Source: Candidatus Nitrospira kreftii
Lineage (GTDB): Bacteria > Nitrospirota > Nitrospiria > Nitrospirales > Nitrospiraceae
Assembly (NCBI GenBank): GCA_014058405.1
Contig: CP047423.1
Span: 3,394,501-3,458,500, forward strand
Reading direction: 5' to 3'
DNA length: 64,000 nt
Shown here piece after piece: positions 49,757-58,132 of the stretch (position 1 is the first letter of the stretch; each line of letters starts with the position of its first letter). The translations under genes and the position numbers were made by a program. Under the pieces are notes generated by a model. That model searched no databases. It was not told the origin of the DNA and saw only the letters and a list, made by a program, of their open reading frames with translations.

Positions 49757-50155
49757 ATGAAGGTCACAAAGCTTTTACATACAAGAATGCGAGTCAGCGA
49801 TTTAGATGAGACCATCCGGTTCTACACGACCGTGCTGGGGCTGGACGTTATTGAGAGGAAAACCTCGCCGCGCGGATCCCACCTGGCGTTCTTAAAAGTT
49901 CCTAATAGTGAGGAACTAATCGAGCTGACCAGTTTTCCTGCGAGCGGACCAGTCAAGGTCCAAGAGGATCTCGTCCATCTGGCCTTCCAAGTCGAACACC
50001 TCGACGAGACGATCGCGAGACTCACTGCGCAAGGGGTTACAATCACGGACGGCCCGACGAAGACTTCTTCCGGGAGCCGATTTATCTTCATCGATGCGCC
50101 GGATGGTTACGAGATCGAGTTGATCGAACGGCCAGCTGGAGTGAACATCGTCTAG
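49757..50155 (+). CDS. VOC-family protein, glyoxalase I-like
   Basis: 132 residues, two beta-alpha-beta-beta-beta modules. Metal-ligand candidates as in glyoxalase I: His of LLHTRMRV, Glu of EELIELT, His of LVHLAFQV and Glu of GYEIELIE. This fits a lactoylglutathione lyase, which removes methylglyoxal, but other VOC roles are possible. Confidence 0.85.
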   Translation: MKVTKLLHTRMRVSDLDETIRFYTTVLGLDVIERKTSPRGSHLAFLKVPNSEELIELTSFPASGPVKVQEDLVHLAFQVEHLDETIARLTAQGVTITDGPTKTSSGSRFIFIDAPDGYEIELIERPAGVNIV

Positions 50156-50283
50156 CCTTCTATGCTGTCACATATATTATCTCAGCGTCCATCAGCTCTC
50201 TAGATTGACGATGTGACGCCCCCCGACGTACCTTCTTCTCTGTAACTATTGGATGAATTTCCCAAATCAGGAGGACAAGCGAG

Positions 50284-51153
50284 ATGAAGAACGGTTTTCT
50301 CCGCGGACACGGGCTTGGCAACGACTACCTCGTGATGGATCCCGATGATCTAACGTTTAAGCTGACACCAAAAAATATTAGGTTGATTTGCGACCGCAAT
50401 TGGGGACTGGGCAGTGATGGCATCTTGGCATTGGCTTCGTCAAGGAAAGCCGATTTCGGTCTTCGCATTTTCAACCCGGACGGGAGTGAAGCAGAAAAGT
50501 CAGGAAATGGGCTTCGAATCTTTGCCCGCTATCTCCACGCCACGAGCAGGACAAAGAAGAAGCGCTTTACGGTTGAGACAAAAGGAGGATTGGTCACCAT
50601 TGAGTTGCATATAGACCGGCATGGGGACGCCAGTACCGTAACGGTCGAGATGGGAAAAGCGACATTCGCTCCAAAGTCACTCCCCTGCTCACTTAGCGTA
50701 CCGGAGTTGATTCAGCAGCCCATCAACGCCGCGGGGCAGTCGCTGATGTTCACTGGCGTCAGTGTCGGGAATCCCCATTGCGTGGTCTTTAGACCGGCCG
50801 GCAGGTCCTGGTCGCGAGAAGACCTGTTGACGCTTGGCCCGGCCTTAGAGAGCCATGCCCTGTTCCCGAAAAGGACCAACGTACAACTCGCTGTCCCAAC
50901 TGGTCCGAAGGAAATTTTCATCATGATTTGGGAGCGAGGCGCCGGAGAGACACAGGCCTCCGGTTCCTCATCTTGCGCAGCAGCCAGCGCCGCGGTGCGC
51001 TTAGGATTGGTGAAAAGTCCCGTCACGGTGAAGATGCCGGGCGGCGCCTTAAACATCAGTGTGGGTCAAGACTTCAACCTGACCATGAAAGGGCCGGTAG
51101 CTGAAGTTGCACGTGGAACATTCAGTCCATCGTTCGTTCGTGGACTGAAGTAG
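50284..51153 (+). CDS. DapF-like epimerase-fold protein lacking both catalytic cysteines
   Basis: 289 residues with the whole diaminopimelate epimerase fold: HGLGNDYLVMD at the start, FNPDGSEAEKSGNGLRI, a middle GNPHCVVF, and ERGAGETQASGSSSC. In DapF the two catalytic Cys sit in CGNG and ACGTG; here they are Ser 73 and Ser 226. A PLP-independent epimerase needs both thiols, so meso-diaminopimelate epimerisation is doubtful. The rest is well preserved, so it is not decayed. AGGAGG lies 8 bases before ATG. A distinct epimerase-like or binding function is inferred. Confidence 0.85.
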   Translation: MKNGFLRGHGLGNDYLVMDPDDLTFKLTPKNIRLICDRNWGLGSDGILALASSRKADFGLRIFNPDGSEAEKSGNGLRIFARYLHATSRTKKKRFTVETKGGLVTIELHIDRHGDASTVTVEMGKATFAPKSLPCSLSVPELIQQPINAAGQSLMFTGVSVGNPHCVVFRPAGRSWSREDLLTLGPALESHALFPKRTNVQLAVPTGPKEIFIMIWERGAGETQASGSSSCAAASAAVRLGLVKSPVTVKMPGGALNISVGQDFNLTMKGPVAEVARGTFSPSFVRGLK

Positions 51154-51245
51154 AACCTCGTCGCCCCCCGTCTATTCCCTGTGAACAGGACGAACTATTG
51201 CGTCTGCTTTTGGTATCCTTACGCGTAGCGAGCACCGGTTGACGT

Positions 51246-53075
51246 ATGATTCCTGACACGCTTCGTTCCAAACTCGACCATCTTCCCCACCAGCCAGGTG
51301 TGTATTTGTTCAAGAATCCGCAGGGGGAGATTCTCTACATCGGGAAAGCAGCTGTATTGGCCGATCGTATCCGATCCTACTTTCAAAAAGGCACTGACCA
51401 TACCGCTAAGACCAGCGTGCTCGTCAGCCAGGTAACCGACCTCGAAACCATGGTGACCAGGTCCGAGCTCGAAGCGCTGATACTGGAGAGCAACCTGGTC
51501 AAGCGCCACAAACCACGCTTCAACATCGTGCTGAGGGATGACAAGCAGTACCCTTATGTACGATTGCCGATCAAGGAAGATTTTCCACGGCTTTCCATCG
51601 TCCGTCGCGTCCAGAAAGATGGCGCTCTCTACTACGGCCCTTATACGCCGGCGAACGCCCTGCGCGAGACCTTGAAAGTGATCAAACACGTCTTCCCCCT
51701 GGCCACCTGCACCATCGATATCAACGGAACTGCTGAACGGGCGTGTCTTGAGTTTGAAATCAAGCGCTGCATGGCCCCCTGTGTAGGTAACCAATCGAGG
51801 GATGAGTACCATCAGATCGTCAAACAGGTCCGCCAATTTCTGGAGGGACGTGACCGTGAGCTGCTCGACGATCTTCGCCTTAAAATGGAAGCGGCGGCGG
51901 AACGGGAGGAATTTGAGGAAGCGGCACGCTTGAGGGACCGCCTCTTCAAGATTGACCGGATGCTGGAGAAACAGCGTATTACCCAAATCTCTGCCACCGA
52001 TCAAGACGTGCTCGGGCTCGCTCGGCGAGGAGCCGCCGTGGACCTCCAGATCCTGTTCGTACGAGGAGGGTTGCTGATCGGACGGAAGGACTTCTTCTGG
52101 CCTCAATCGGCGGATGCCTCGGATCACGAACTGATCCGGTCCGCGATCGAGCAATTTTACAACAAAGATGGCCAGCCTCCTCGAGAAGTCCTGGTCCCGG
52201 CTGACTTGGAGGACATCGCGCTGATCGAGCAATGGTTGTCGGATAAACGTGGAGAGACTGTCCGGGTCCTGGCACCGATACGCGGTGCAAAGCATGAGTT
52301 GGTCCTGCTGGCTGAAGAAAATGCGGCGTCAGCCGTCGCAGATCATCTGCGCGATGAAGAATTGGGGCGGCAGGCCTGTGAAGAGCTCAAACGGTTGCTC
52401 CGTCTCGATCGCCCTCCTCGTCGGATTGAAGGATTCGACATCTCAAATACGATGGGGAACCAATCCGTGGCTTCGATGGTCGTGTGGGAAGCCGGAGAAA
52501 TGAAAAAGTCGGACTATCGTCGGTTCAAAATTCAGACGGTCCAGGGGGCCAATGACTTTGCCAGCATGAAAGAAGTGGTCATGCGTCGATATGGGAGCCC
52601 CCGCGATGAGTCACATCGAACCACGGAGGACTTGGCTCGTCCGGATGTAGTCTTAATCGATGGAGGCCTCGGACAACTGGCTGCTGCTATTGATGGGCTG
52701 AAGGAAGTTGGACGACAGGACCTCCCGATTCTTGGTTTGGCGAAGGCCCGTGGAGAGAAGGAGGAGCGGGTCTTCCTCGCGGGAAGAAAAAACCCGATTT
52801 CCCTCACGGCTACGGCTCCGGCCACCCATCTGTTGCAGCACATTCGCGACGAAGCCCATCGCTTCGCACTTACATTCCACCGAAAGCTTCGTGGTCAATC
52901 ACTGGTCAGCTCCAAACTGGATCAGGTCATCGGAATCGGAGAGATTCGTCGAAATCGACTTCTCAGTCGATTCGGCAGTCTAGACAAGCTGATTTCAGCC
53001 AGTGACGACGCTCTTCGGGCAGCTGGACTCAGTGCAGAAACCATCATGAACCTTCGTAAGACTCTAACTCCCTAG
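51246..53075 (+). CDS. uvrC: Excinuclease ABC subunit C
   Basis: 609 residues, normal UvrC length. It makes the dual incision in nucleotide excision repair with UvrAB. Seen: the GIY-YIG domain at the start (GVYLFKNPQGEILYIGKA), the UVR region (ERDELEEAARLRD-like, about 215-235), the RNase H-like endonuclease centre (IEGFDISNTMGNQSVASMV) and the helix-hairpin-helix pair at the end. Ribosome site weak. Confidence 0.96.
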   Translation: MIPDTLRSKLDHLPHQPGVYLFKNPQGEILYIGKAAVLADRIRSYFQKGTDHTAKTSVLVSQVTDLETMVTRSELEALILESNLVKRHKPRFNIVLRDDKQYPYVRLPIKEDFPRLSIVRRVQKDGALYYGPYTPANALRETLKVIKHVFPLATCTIDINGTAERACLEFEIKRCMAPCVGNQSRDEYHQIVKQVRQFLEGRDRELLDDLRLKMEAAAEREEFEEAARLRDRLFKIDRMLEKQRITQISATDQDVLGLARRGAAVDLQILFVRGGLLIGRKDFFWPQSADASDHELIRSAIEQFYNKDGQPPREVLVPADLEDIALIEQWLSDKRGETVRVLAPIRGAKHELVLLAEENAASAVADHLRDEELGRQACEELKRLLRLDRPPRRIEGFDISNTMGNQSVASMVVWEAGEMKKSDYRRFKIQTVQGANDFASMKEVVMRRYGSPRDESHRTTEDLARPDVVLIDGGLGQLAAAIDGLKEVGRQDLPILGLAKARGEKEERVFLAGRKNPISLTATAPATHLLQHIRDEAHRFALTFHRKLRGQSLVSSKLDQVIGIGEIRRNRLLSRFGSLDKLISASDDALRAAGLSAETIMNLRKTLTP

Positions 53076-53085
53076 CTCGATCGGT

Positions 53086-54477
53086 CTAGAACAGGTATCG
53101 CAAACTGAAGGTTCCTAAATGTACGAAGGCATGATAGGTCCCGTCGACGGTTGGATTAAGATTCCCGGTGACGCTCCGCGATTCATAAAACCACTCCTGA
53201 TAGGCAAGGTCGAGTCCGATCCCTTTCGGCCACAGAAGCGACCCTCCACTGCAAGGGATCAGCCCGAGAAACCGTCCCGCCCCCTTACAGAGAAATCCCA
53301 CGCCAAGGGACAGGGTGTGCGCGGGTAAAGAAATGATGCCAGGATTAAAGGTCCGGTTGGGAACCGGATCTTCCGTGTACGTGTAGCCGGACCGCGCGGC
53401 AATCTCCCAAGACGGCATCCAGCGCGGGTTGAGCCACTTATACTCGGTTCCCACTGCAATCACCGTCACATTCTTCCACTGTTGCGGCTGGGGGATGGAT
53501 GCTCCATTGGACAGTCGTACATCGAGATTCCGGTTTAAGCTCCATCCCACATACTCAACATCAACTTCGACTTTCCATTCGCGCTCTAGGGATCGAACCG
53601 GCCAGACCGCGATCGCTCCAGTCACCATTTGCGGCAGCACCAGATCGGTTGACGCATCGGCGGCCTTCGCGCCGTTAACCAACACCGATCCCTTCAACGG
53701 CAAAACCGCTTGACTGCGATAGACTAGTCCGATCGAGACGACTGGTTTTCCTGCTTCATTTTTCAATGGGGTATAGAGCACACTGGCAGTCACACCCGCG
53801 CCAGTCCCTGTACCATTCAGTTCAATGGGCGCCCCTGCTGGGATTCCAATAGCCCCAGCACTGATCTGTTTCTGCTCCACATGCCCTTCGCCAAGGAAGC
53901 TCGCAAAGGTATAAATATCGGCACTCATACCTACCGAAAGAGCATCGTTTATCTTGTACGCAATGGTAGGTTTGATGGCAATCAGCGGCAGTTCCGCTGA
54001 TGTAATGGCCGTATTGAACGGGCCATCGATCGGATAGCGTGTCCTCAAACCGAAGGGCGATGTCAGCCCCAACCCAATGGTGACAGCGGAGAAACGAGGT
54101 GCACCTAGTGCTTCAAGGTTCGCGCTGAGGTAGGTGTGGCCAGGTGGAGGGAAGCTAACGCTTCCCCCGAAATCGCCTCGAGTATCAATTCCTGAAATGC
54201 TCTTCGTCTTAATGGAACCGCCAAGTAACGCGATCCCGAATACTCCCTGGATACCAGAGACTTGAGTAAGGCCAGCGGGATTATATTGAATAGCTGAGGC
54301 ATCGTCTGCCTGAGCTGCGAAGGCATTCCCTTGAGCTGCGGCGACAGCCCCCTGTGGTTGAAACCTCAGTGCTTGAGCGGTTGCGAGTGCAGGGGTCAGA
54401 AATAACACAACCACTACGACCACCACCCCAGCTGCAACACTATGAAGTAGGGAACCTGATGGGGAAAGCTGAACCAT
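53086..54477 (-). CDS. FadL/OmpP1/TodX-family outer-membrane channel
   Basis: 463 residues with a signal peptide ending near ATAQA. The plug-domain motif AIQYNPAGL is present near residue 63, and the chain continues as amphipathic strands with an aromatic C-terminal end (LRYLF). These proteins take up hydrophobic substrates such as fatty acids across the outer membrane. Convergent with uvrC (11-base gap). Confidence 0.88.
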   Translation of the reverse strand: MVQLSPSGSLLHSVAAGVVVVVVVLFLTPALATAQALRFQPQGAVAAAQGNAFAAQADDASAIQYNPAGLTQVSGIQGVFGIALLGGSIKTKSISGIDTRGDFGGSVSFPPPGHTYLSANLEALGAPRFSAVTIGLGLTSPFGLRTRYPIDGPFNTAITSAELPLIAIKPTIAYKINDALSVGMSADIYTFASFLGEGHVEQKQISAGAIGIPAGAPIELNGTGTGAGVTASVLYTPLKNEAGKPVVSIGLVYRSQAVLPLKGSVLVNGAKAADASTDLVLPQMVTGAIAVWPVRSLEREWKVEVDVEYVGWSLNRNLDVRLSNGASIPQPQQWKNVTVIAVGTEYKWLNPRWMPSWEIAARSGYTYTEDPVPNRTFNPGIISLPAHTLSLGVGFLCKGAGRFLGLIPCSGGSLLWPKGIGLDLAYQEWFYESRSVTGNLNPTVDGTYHAFVHLGTFSLRYLF

Positions 54478-54553
54478 GTCTATGCTGGCTTCTGTTTTAC
54501 TTTTTCTCCTTCTGACTTCTCCAGGTCAATACCCTATTTTCTTGTCGTAAGTA

Positions 54554-54571
54554 TAGGTCCGTATGGACCTA
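54554..54571. promoter_or_regulatory. Palindrome upstream of luxR
   Basis: TAGGTCCGTATGGACCTA: 7-base arms and a 4-base centre, 83 bases before the luxR ATG. It lacks the CTG...CAG of lux boxes and could bind another regulator. Confidence 0.4.
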
Positions 54572-54653
54572 GTTCATGGGCACTATCAAAACGTGCTTCA
54601 TTTTTCTATAATGGTCCCCCAATTCTGACTCTCCACATATATGGAGGTTCCCT

Positions 54654-55466
54654 ATGTCACAGGTGGCACAGACCGACAGAAACAGGCGCCCTTTCCCACG
54701 CCAACTTTTCGAGGCGCTTTCAAAAACTGAATGCACGGCTTTTGTCGAAGCGCTCCATTACGCAGTTGAAGCGAACTCTACGGCAGATGTCAAAGAGGCG
54801 CTAATCCAGTTTCAAAATTTGTTTCCATTTACGCGAGTGATTGGTGGTCTCGCCCGCCTCACGGCCAACGGCAGTTTCGACGGGTTTACCAACGTCATCA
54901 ATGTCAGCTACCCTGAGGAATGGATTCGACTCTACTGGCAAAACGGATATTTTGAGGTTGATCCGGTCTTTCAGACCGCTCTGCAGAAACCGGGCACCCA
55001 ACATTGGGGGACGACCTATCAAAAGGCAAGCTCTCCGAAGCAGCAGGAATTCATGGCCGCAGCAAAGGAATTCGGACTTGGAGATGGAATTACAACCGGA
55101 TCCTCCGATCCAGCTTGCGGAGTCGCGACCTTCTGTTCCTTTGCTTCTGCCGATAGTGTGGATGCTACGCGATATGTGCCCCTCATTGAGTATTTCGGAT
55201 ACTATGTTCATCTGGCGCTGTTACGCACGGCCCCTGTAAAGGCCCAATCAATGGATCGCTGTGTAAAGCGGTTAACGCTGAGAGAGTTGACGATTCTGAA
55301 CTGGGTCAAGAATGGCAAGACGAATTGGGAAATTGCCCAAATTATGGGCGTGACAGAACGTACCATCCGATTCCACGTCGAGAGTATCTTCTCTAAGCTC
55401 GATGTCACATCACGGTCCCAGGCGGTTGCCACGGCCATTGAACATGGCTTACCAAACGTCGTGTAA
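54654..55466 (+). CDS. luxR: LuxR-type acyl-homoserine lactone receptor/regulator
   Basis: 270 residues. The N-terminal domain (about 50-190) has the autoinducer-binding pattern: EEWIRLYWQNGYFEVDPV (conserved Trp, Tyr, Asp, Pro), HWGTTYQK, and FGLGDGITTG. The C-terminal LuxR HTH (about 203-265) reads LTLRELTILNWVKNGKTNWE, then VTERTIRFHVESIFSKL. It binds a signal lactone and activates or represses lux-box promoters. It is convergent with luxI 58 bases away. Confidence 0.93.
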   Translation: MSQVAQTDRNRRPFPRQLFEALSKTECTAFVEALHYAVEANSTADVKEALIQFQNLFPFTRVIGGLARLTANGSFDGFTNVINVSYPEEWIRLYWQNGYFEVDPVFQTALQKPGTQHWGTTYQKASSPKQQEFMAAAKEFGLGDGITTGSSDPACGVATFCSFASADSVDATRYVPLIEYFGYYVHLALLRTAPVKAQSMDRCVKRLTLRELTILNWVKNGKTNWEIAQIMGVTERTIRFHVESIFSKLDVTSRSQAVATAIEHGLPNVV

Positions 55467-55524
55467 GCACATGGGAGCTGGTCTCCTGTACCCAAGAATA
55501 GGAAGACCCAGGTTATACAGCACT

Positions 55525-56241
55525 TTATCCCACCTCCAATAACAGCGGCGAAACACTCAATGTCCGTCCCGTTATTGTCTGGCCGGTTGTGGTCTTGATT
55601 GTAGAGATCCACTCGAGAAAGCCAGGCCGCTTTTCCATATTCTCATTGTCGAAGCGAGCCATGTCATAGAGCGCTGCCACAGCTCCTGCCCCAGCCGGCG
55701 GGAGCTTTACAACAGGACCGATCGGTTCACAAGGAAAGCCCAACATCCGTAGCGCTCGCAAAAACCGGTGTTCAACTTCAAGGTAATAGTACCGAATCTC
55801 GTTCTCCACTGCCCATTGATAGATCCCCTTCAACGTCCCTAGCATGACCTGAGTGGAAAGCTTTGCGTCTTGTATATCGGGATTAACGGCAAGCCTGGTG
55901 ATTTCAGCTGTGTCCTGCTCTTTTCTAATCGTATAGTCTCCGGGAAGGAGTGCTCCAAATTCATTTTCCAACATGAACTTGCCGGAAGAGGGGAGGAGAC
56001 GTGCCATGCCAAGCAAAGTTCCATCATGATCTAGGACTCCGATTGTGACTCCCCACAGGTCATACATGTCCATCTCTTGGCCATCCTCTGTCGGTGGCAC
56101 CCACCCTAGTTTCTCTGCAAATACTCGATGCCGCAATTGGTAGGCCTGGGTGAGCTCCTCTTTTGTATCGAGCGTCTTAACGAGAAATTCGCCTTCGTAA
56201 AACGCAACTCCTCGTTCCTCAGAAATTTCTGAGACTGGCAT
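55525..56241 (-). CDS. luxI: LuxI-type acyl-homoserine lactone synthase
   Basis: 238 residues. Family residues are all present: Arg and Phe in LRHRVFAEKLGW, Trp in LGW, Glu-Asp-Asp in GQEMDMYD, Arg in GMARLLP, Phe in KFMLENEFG, and Glu/Arg in AEITRLAV. It makes an acyl-homoserine lactone from S-adenosylmethionine and an acyl carrier. The chain type cannot be read from the sequence. GAAAGGAGG is 5 bases before ATG. The upstream gap holds a lux box. Confidence 0.93.
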   Translation of the reverse strand: MPVSEISEERGVAFYEGEFLVKTLDTKEELTQAYQLRHRVFAEKLGWVPPTEDGQEMDMYDLWGVTIGVLDHDGTLLGMARLLPSSGKFMLENEFGALLPGDYTIRKEQDTAEITRLAVNPDIQDAKLSTQVMLGTLKGIYQWAVENEIRYYYLEVEHRFLRALRMLGFPCEPIGPVVKLPPAGAGAVAALYDMARFDNENMEKRPGFLEWISTIKTTTGQTITGRTLSVSPLLLEVG

Positions 56242-56348
56242 GACTGCCTCCTTTCAAAATGAGTTGATTAGGGACGCACCAGGGCCGAATGAGCAGGCCA
56301 AATATCTAGTGGAGGAGGCGGATGGTTCCATCTTAGAGAACAAACGTC

Positions 56349-56368
56349 ACCTGGCGGGTCCGCCAGGT
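56349..56368. promoter_or_regulatory. Lux box (LuxR-type operator)
   Basis: ACCTGGCGGGTCCGCCAGGT matches the ACCTG-N10-CAGGT frame of the Vibrio fischeri lux box. It lies 107 bases upstream of luxI (minus) and 78 bases upstream of the kinase ATG (plus). Toward the kinase, TAAAGA at 56390-56395 sits where a -10 box is expected (centre of the box near -42.5). Toward luxI a TAAGAT lies closer (56330-56335), so the spacing is less ideal. Confidence 0.75.
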
Positions 56369-56446
56369 GATTTCCTAGTCACCGTGCAGTAAAGATGTCG
56401 TTATTCCTGCTGGACTTGAATTCGCTAATAATTCAGTAGGAGGCTA

Positions 56447-57271
56447 ATGCAAAAGGAGGACACGAACGTGACTGAGGGAAAAGTAAGATTTCAGCTGTTG
56501 GATGGGGGGCTCCGGTCGATGTCAGCGCTCTCACTCTCCCAGTCTGTTCGTCCAGTGAAAGAATCCTTCCACACGTATGGGTTGGAGCCTTGCGCAGGTG
56601 AACTCACGACCGCATTCAAGGCGACTGAGCAGCGGTTGCACGAGCTCTTAGAAGATCGCAGCCGTATCGGTCGAGATCTGCATGACTGCGTGCTGCAGTC
56701 CCTGTATGCCGTCGGGCTCGGCATTGAAACTAATCATAAAATCAGGCAAAATAATAATCAGGAAGACAAAGTATCTGACGGACAACTGATTTCCCAGATT
56801 AACCAACTGATCCTTGAGGTCCGGAGCATGATCCGCGAATTGGAGTCCGGCACCGTTCAGGAATTCGACTTAATTTCTGAGCTAAATACGTTGCGCACGA
56901 CATATGAGCAAACAGGACAACTGCGCGTAAAGTTGGATCTTCAGCGCACCGCGCTTGAAGTACTCACGAACGAGGAGGAACGGGAGATTCTGAATATTGC
57001 ACGAGAGGCCCTTAGCAATTGCGCCCGCCATGCCCATGCATCTTGCGCTACGATCTCTGTGCGCATGAGAGACACGAGGATTCGTGTCACGATACAGGAC
57101 AACGGAGTTGGGTTTTCCACAGCCGTCGGTCAGCCGCGTGGATACGGGCTCACCAACATGGAAGCTCGGGCCAAAAAACTTGGAGGGTCATTGCGCGTTC
57201 AGTCTAAGCCAGGGGGAGGCACGCACGTAACGGCAGAGTTTTCATTAGAACCCATACTGACTTCTGTATGA
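56447..57271 (+). CDS. Soluble NarX/DegS-type histidine kinase
   Basis: 274 residues, no membrane helix and no recognised sensor domain. The HisKA_3 His box is RIGRDLHDCVLQSLYAVGLG, and the HATPase_c domain has NIAREALSNCARHAHA and DNGVGF, with the GYGLTNMEARA G box. The ATG at 56447 has AGGAGG only 3 bases upstream; GTG at 56468 has AAAAGGAGG at 8 bases and may be the real start. It overlaps the next gene as ATGA. A lux box lies upstream. Confidence 0.9.
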   Translation: MQKEDTNVTEGKVRFQLLDGGLRSMSALSLSQSVRPVKESFHTYGLEPCAGELTTAFKATEQRLHELLEDRSRIGRDLHDCVLQSLYAVGLGIETNHKIRQNNNQEDKVSDGQLISQINQLILEVRSMIRELESGTVQEFDLISELNTLRTTYEQTGQLRVKLDLQRTALEVLTNEEEREILNIAREALSNCARHAHASCATISVRMRDTRIRVTIQDNGVGFSTAVGQPRGYGLTNMEARAKKLGGSLRVQSKPGGGTHVTAEFSLEPILTSV

Positions 57272-57945
57272 AACAGCCACAAACCAGCATCGTTCTCATT
57301 GATGATCACGAGATGGTCCGTAGAGGCCTGCGTGCCCTGCTTCACCTCGAACCGGATATGACGATTGTGGGAGAGGCTGGAACTGTCGCGGAGGGTGTCG
57401 CGCTTGTTGAGCGCCTCACCCCGCACATGGTACTGCTGGACGTGAAACTTCCCGATGCTACCGTCACGGAGGCTTGCCGGCGGCTTCTCGCTGTCACGCC
57501 AAAACTTCGTATTCTTGTCCTCACCAGTTATGCCGAAGACGCCACCGTGATGGCTGCCGTTCAGAACGGAGCCCACGGGTATGTCCTTAAGGATGTGCGA
57601 ATGGATGACCTCATTCGGGCTATCCGTACTGTAGCCACCGGTCACGGCTATCTCGATCCACGAGTGACCCAGCGGGCACTTCATTGGATTCGCACCAGCT
57701 CGCATCTGGGCGTAAATTCCCAGGGCGTCACTCGATTGTCACCTCAAGAACGTCTCATTCTGCCTCTGTTGGCAGAAGGGAAGACGAACAAAGAGATCGC
57801 AGGCCATCTCCGCTTGAGCGACAAGACGGTAAAAAACTACCTGGCCAATATCTTCGATAAGCTGCATGTGAAACGCCGGACGGAGGCCGTTGCCTGGTTC
57901 ATGAAAGAAAGCCATTCGCCTCCTCTACGGAGTCCAAAGCTGTAA
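57268..57945 (+). CDS. NarL/FixJ-type response regulator
   Basis: 225 residues. The receiver has acidic DDHE at 12-15 and the phosphoacceptor Asp 58 in LLDVKLPD, with the conserved Lys in YVLKD. The LuxR-type HTH is at about 155-212 (LSPQERLILPLLAEGKTNKEIA). It is the cognate partner of the preceding kinase by position and overlap. Confidence 0.93.
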   Translation: MKQPQTSIVLIDDHEMVRRGLRALLHLEPDMTIVGEAGTVAEGVALVERLTPHMVLLDVKLPDATVTEACRRLLAVTPKLRILVLTSYAEDATVMAAVQNGAHGYVLKDVRMDDLIRAIRTVATGHGYLDPRVTQRALHWIRTSSHLGVNSQGVTRLSPQERLILPLLAEGKTNKEIAGHLRLSDKTVKNYLANIFDKLHVKRRTEAVAWFMKESHSPPLRSPKL

Positions 57946-58132
57946 GGCATTCAAACTCCTCTAGCTCTCGTTCATCGCCATTCCCTTTGGGACTTCCTCG
58001 CTCTCCTCTAGTATTGTAGGTTCACTGGACTCTGTGCTATTTCCCTGACTGTCGTCCTTAGCGGTGGCCCACTTCAAATGAAAAAGCTCGGCCTTCAGCT
58101 TCGTCCGGCCTAACACCTGAGATCCACTCTCT

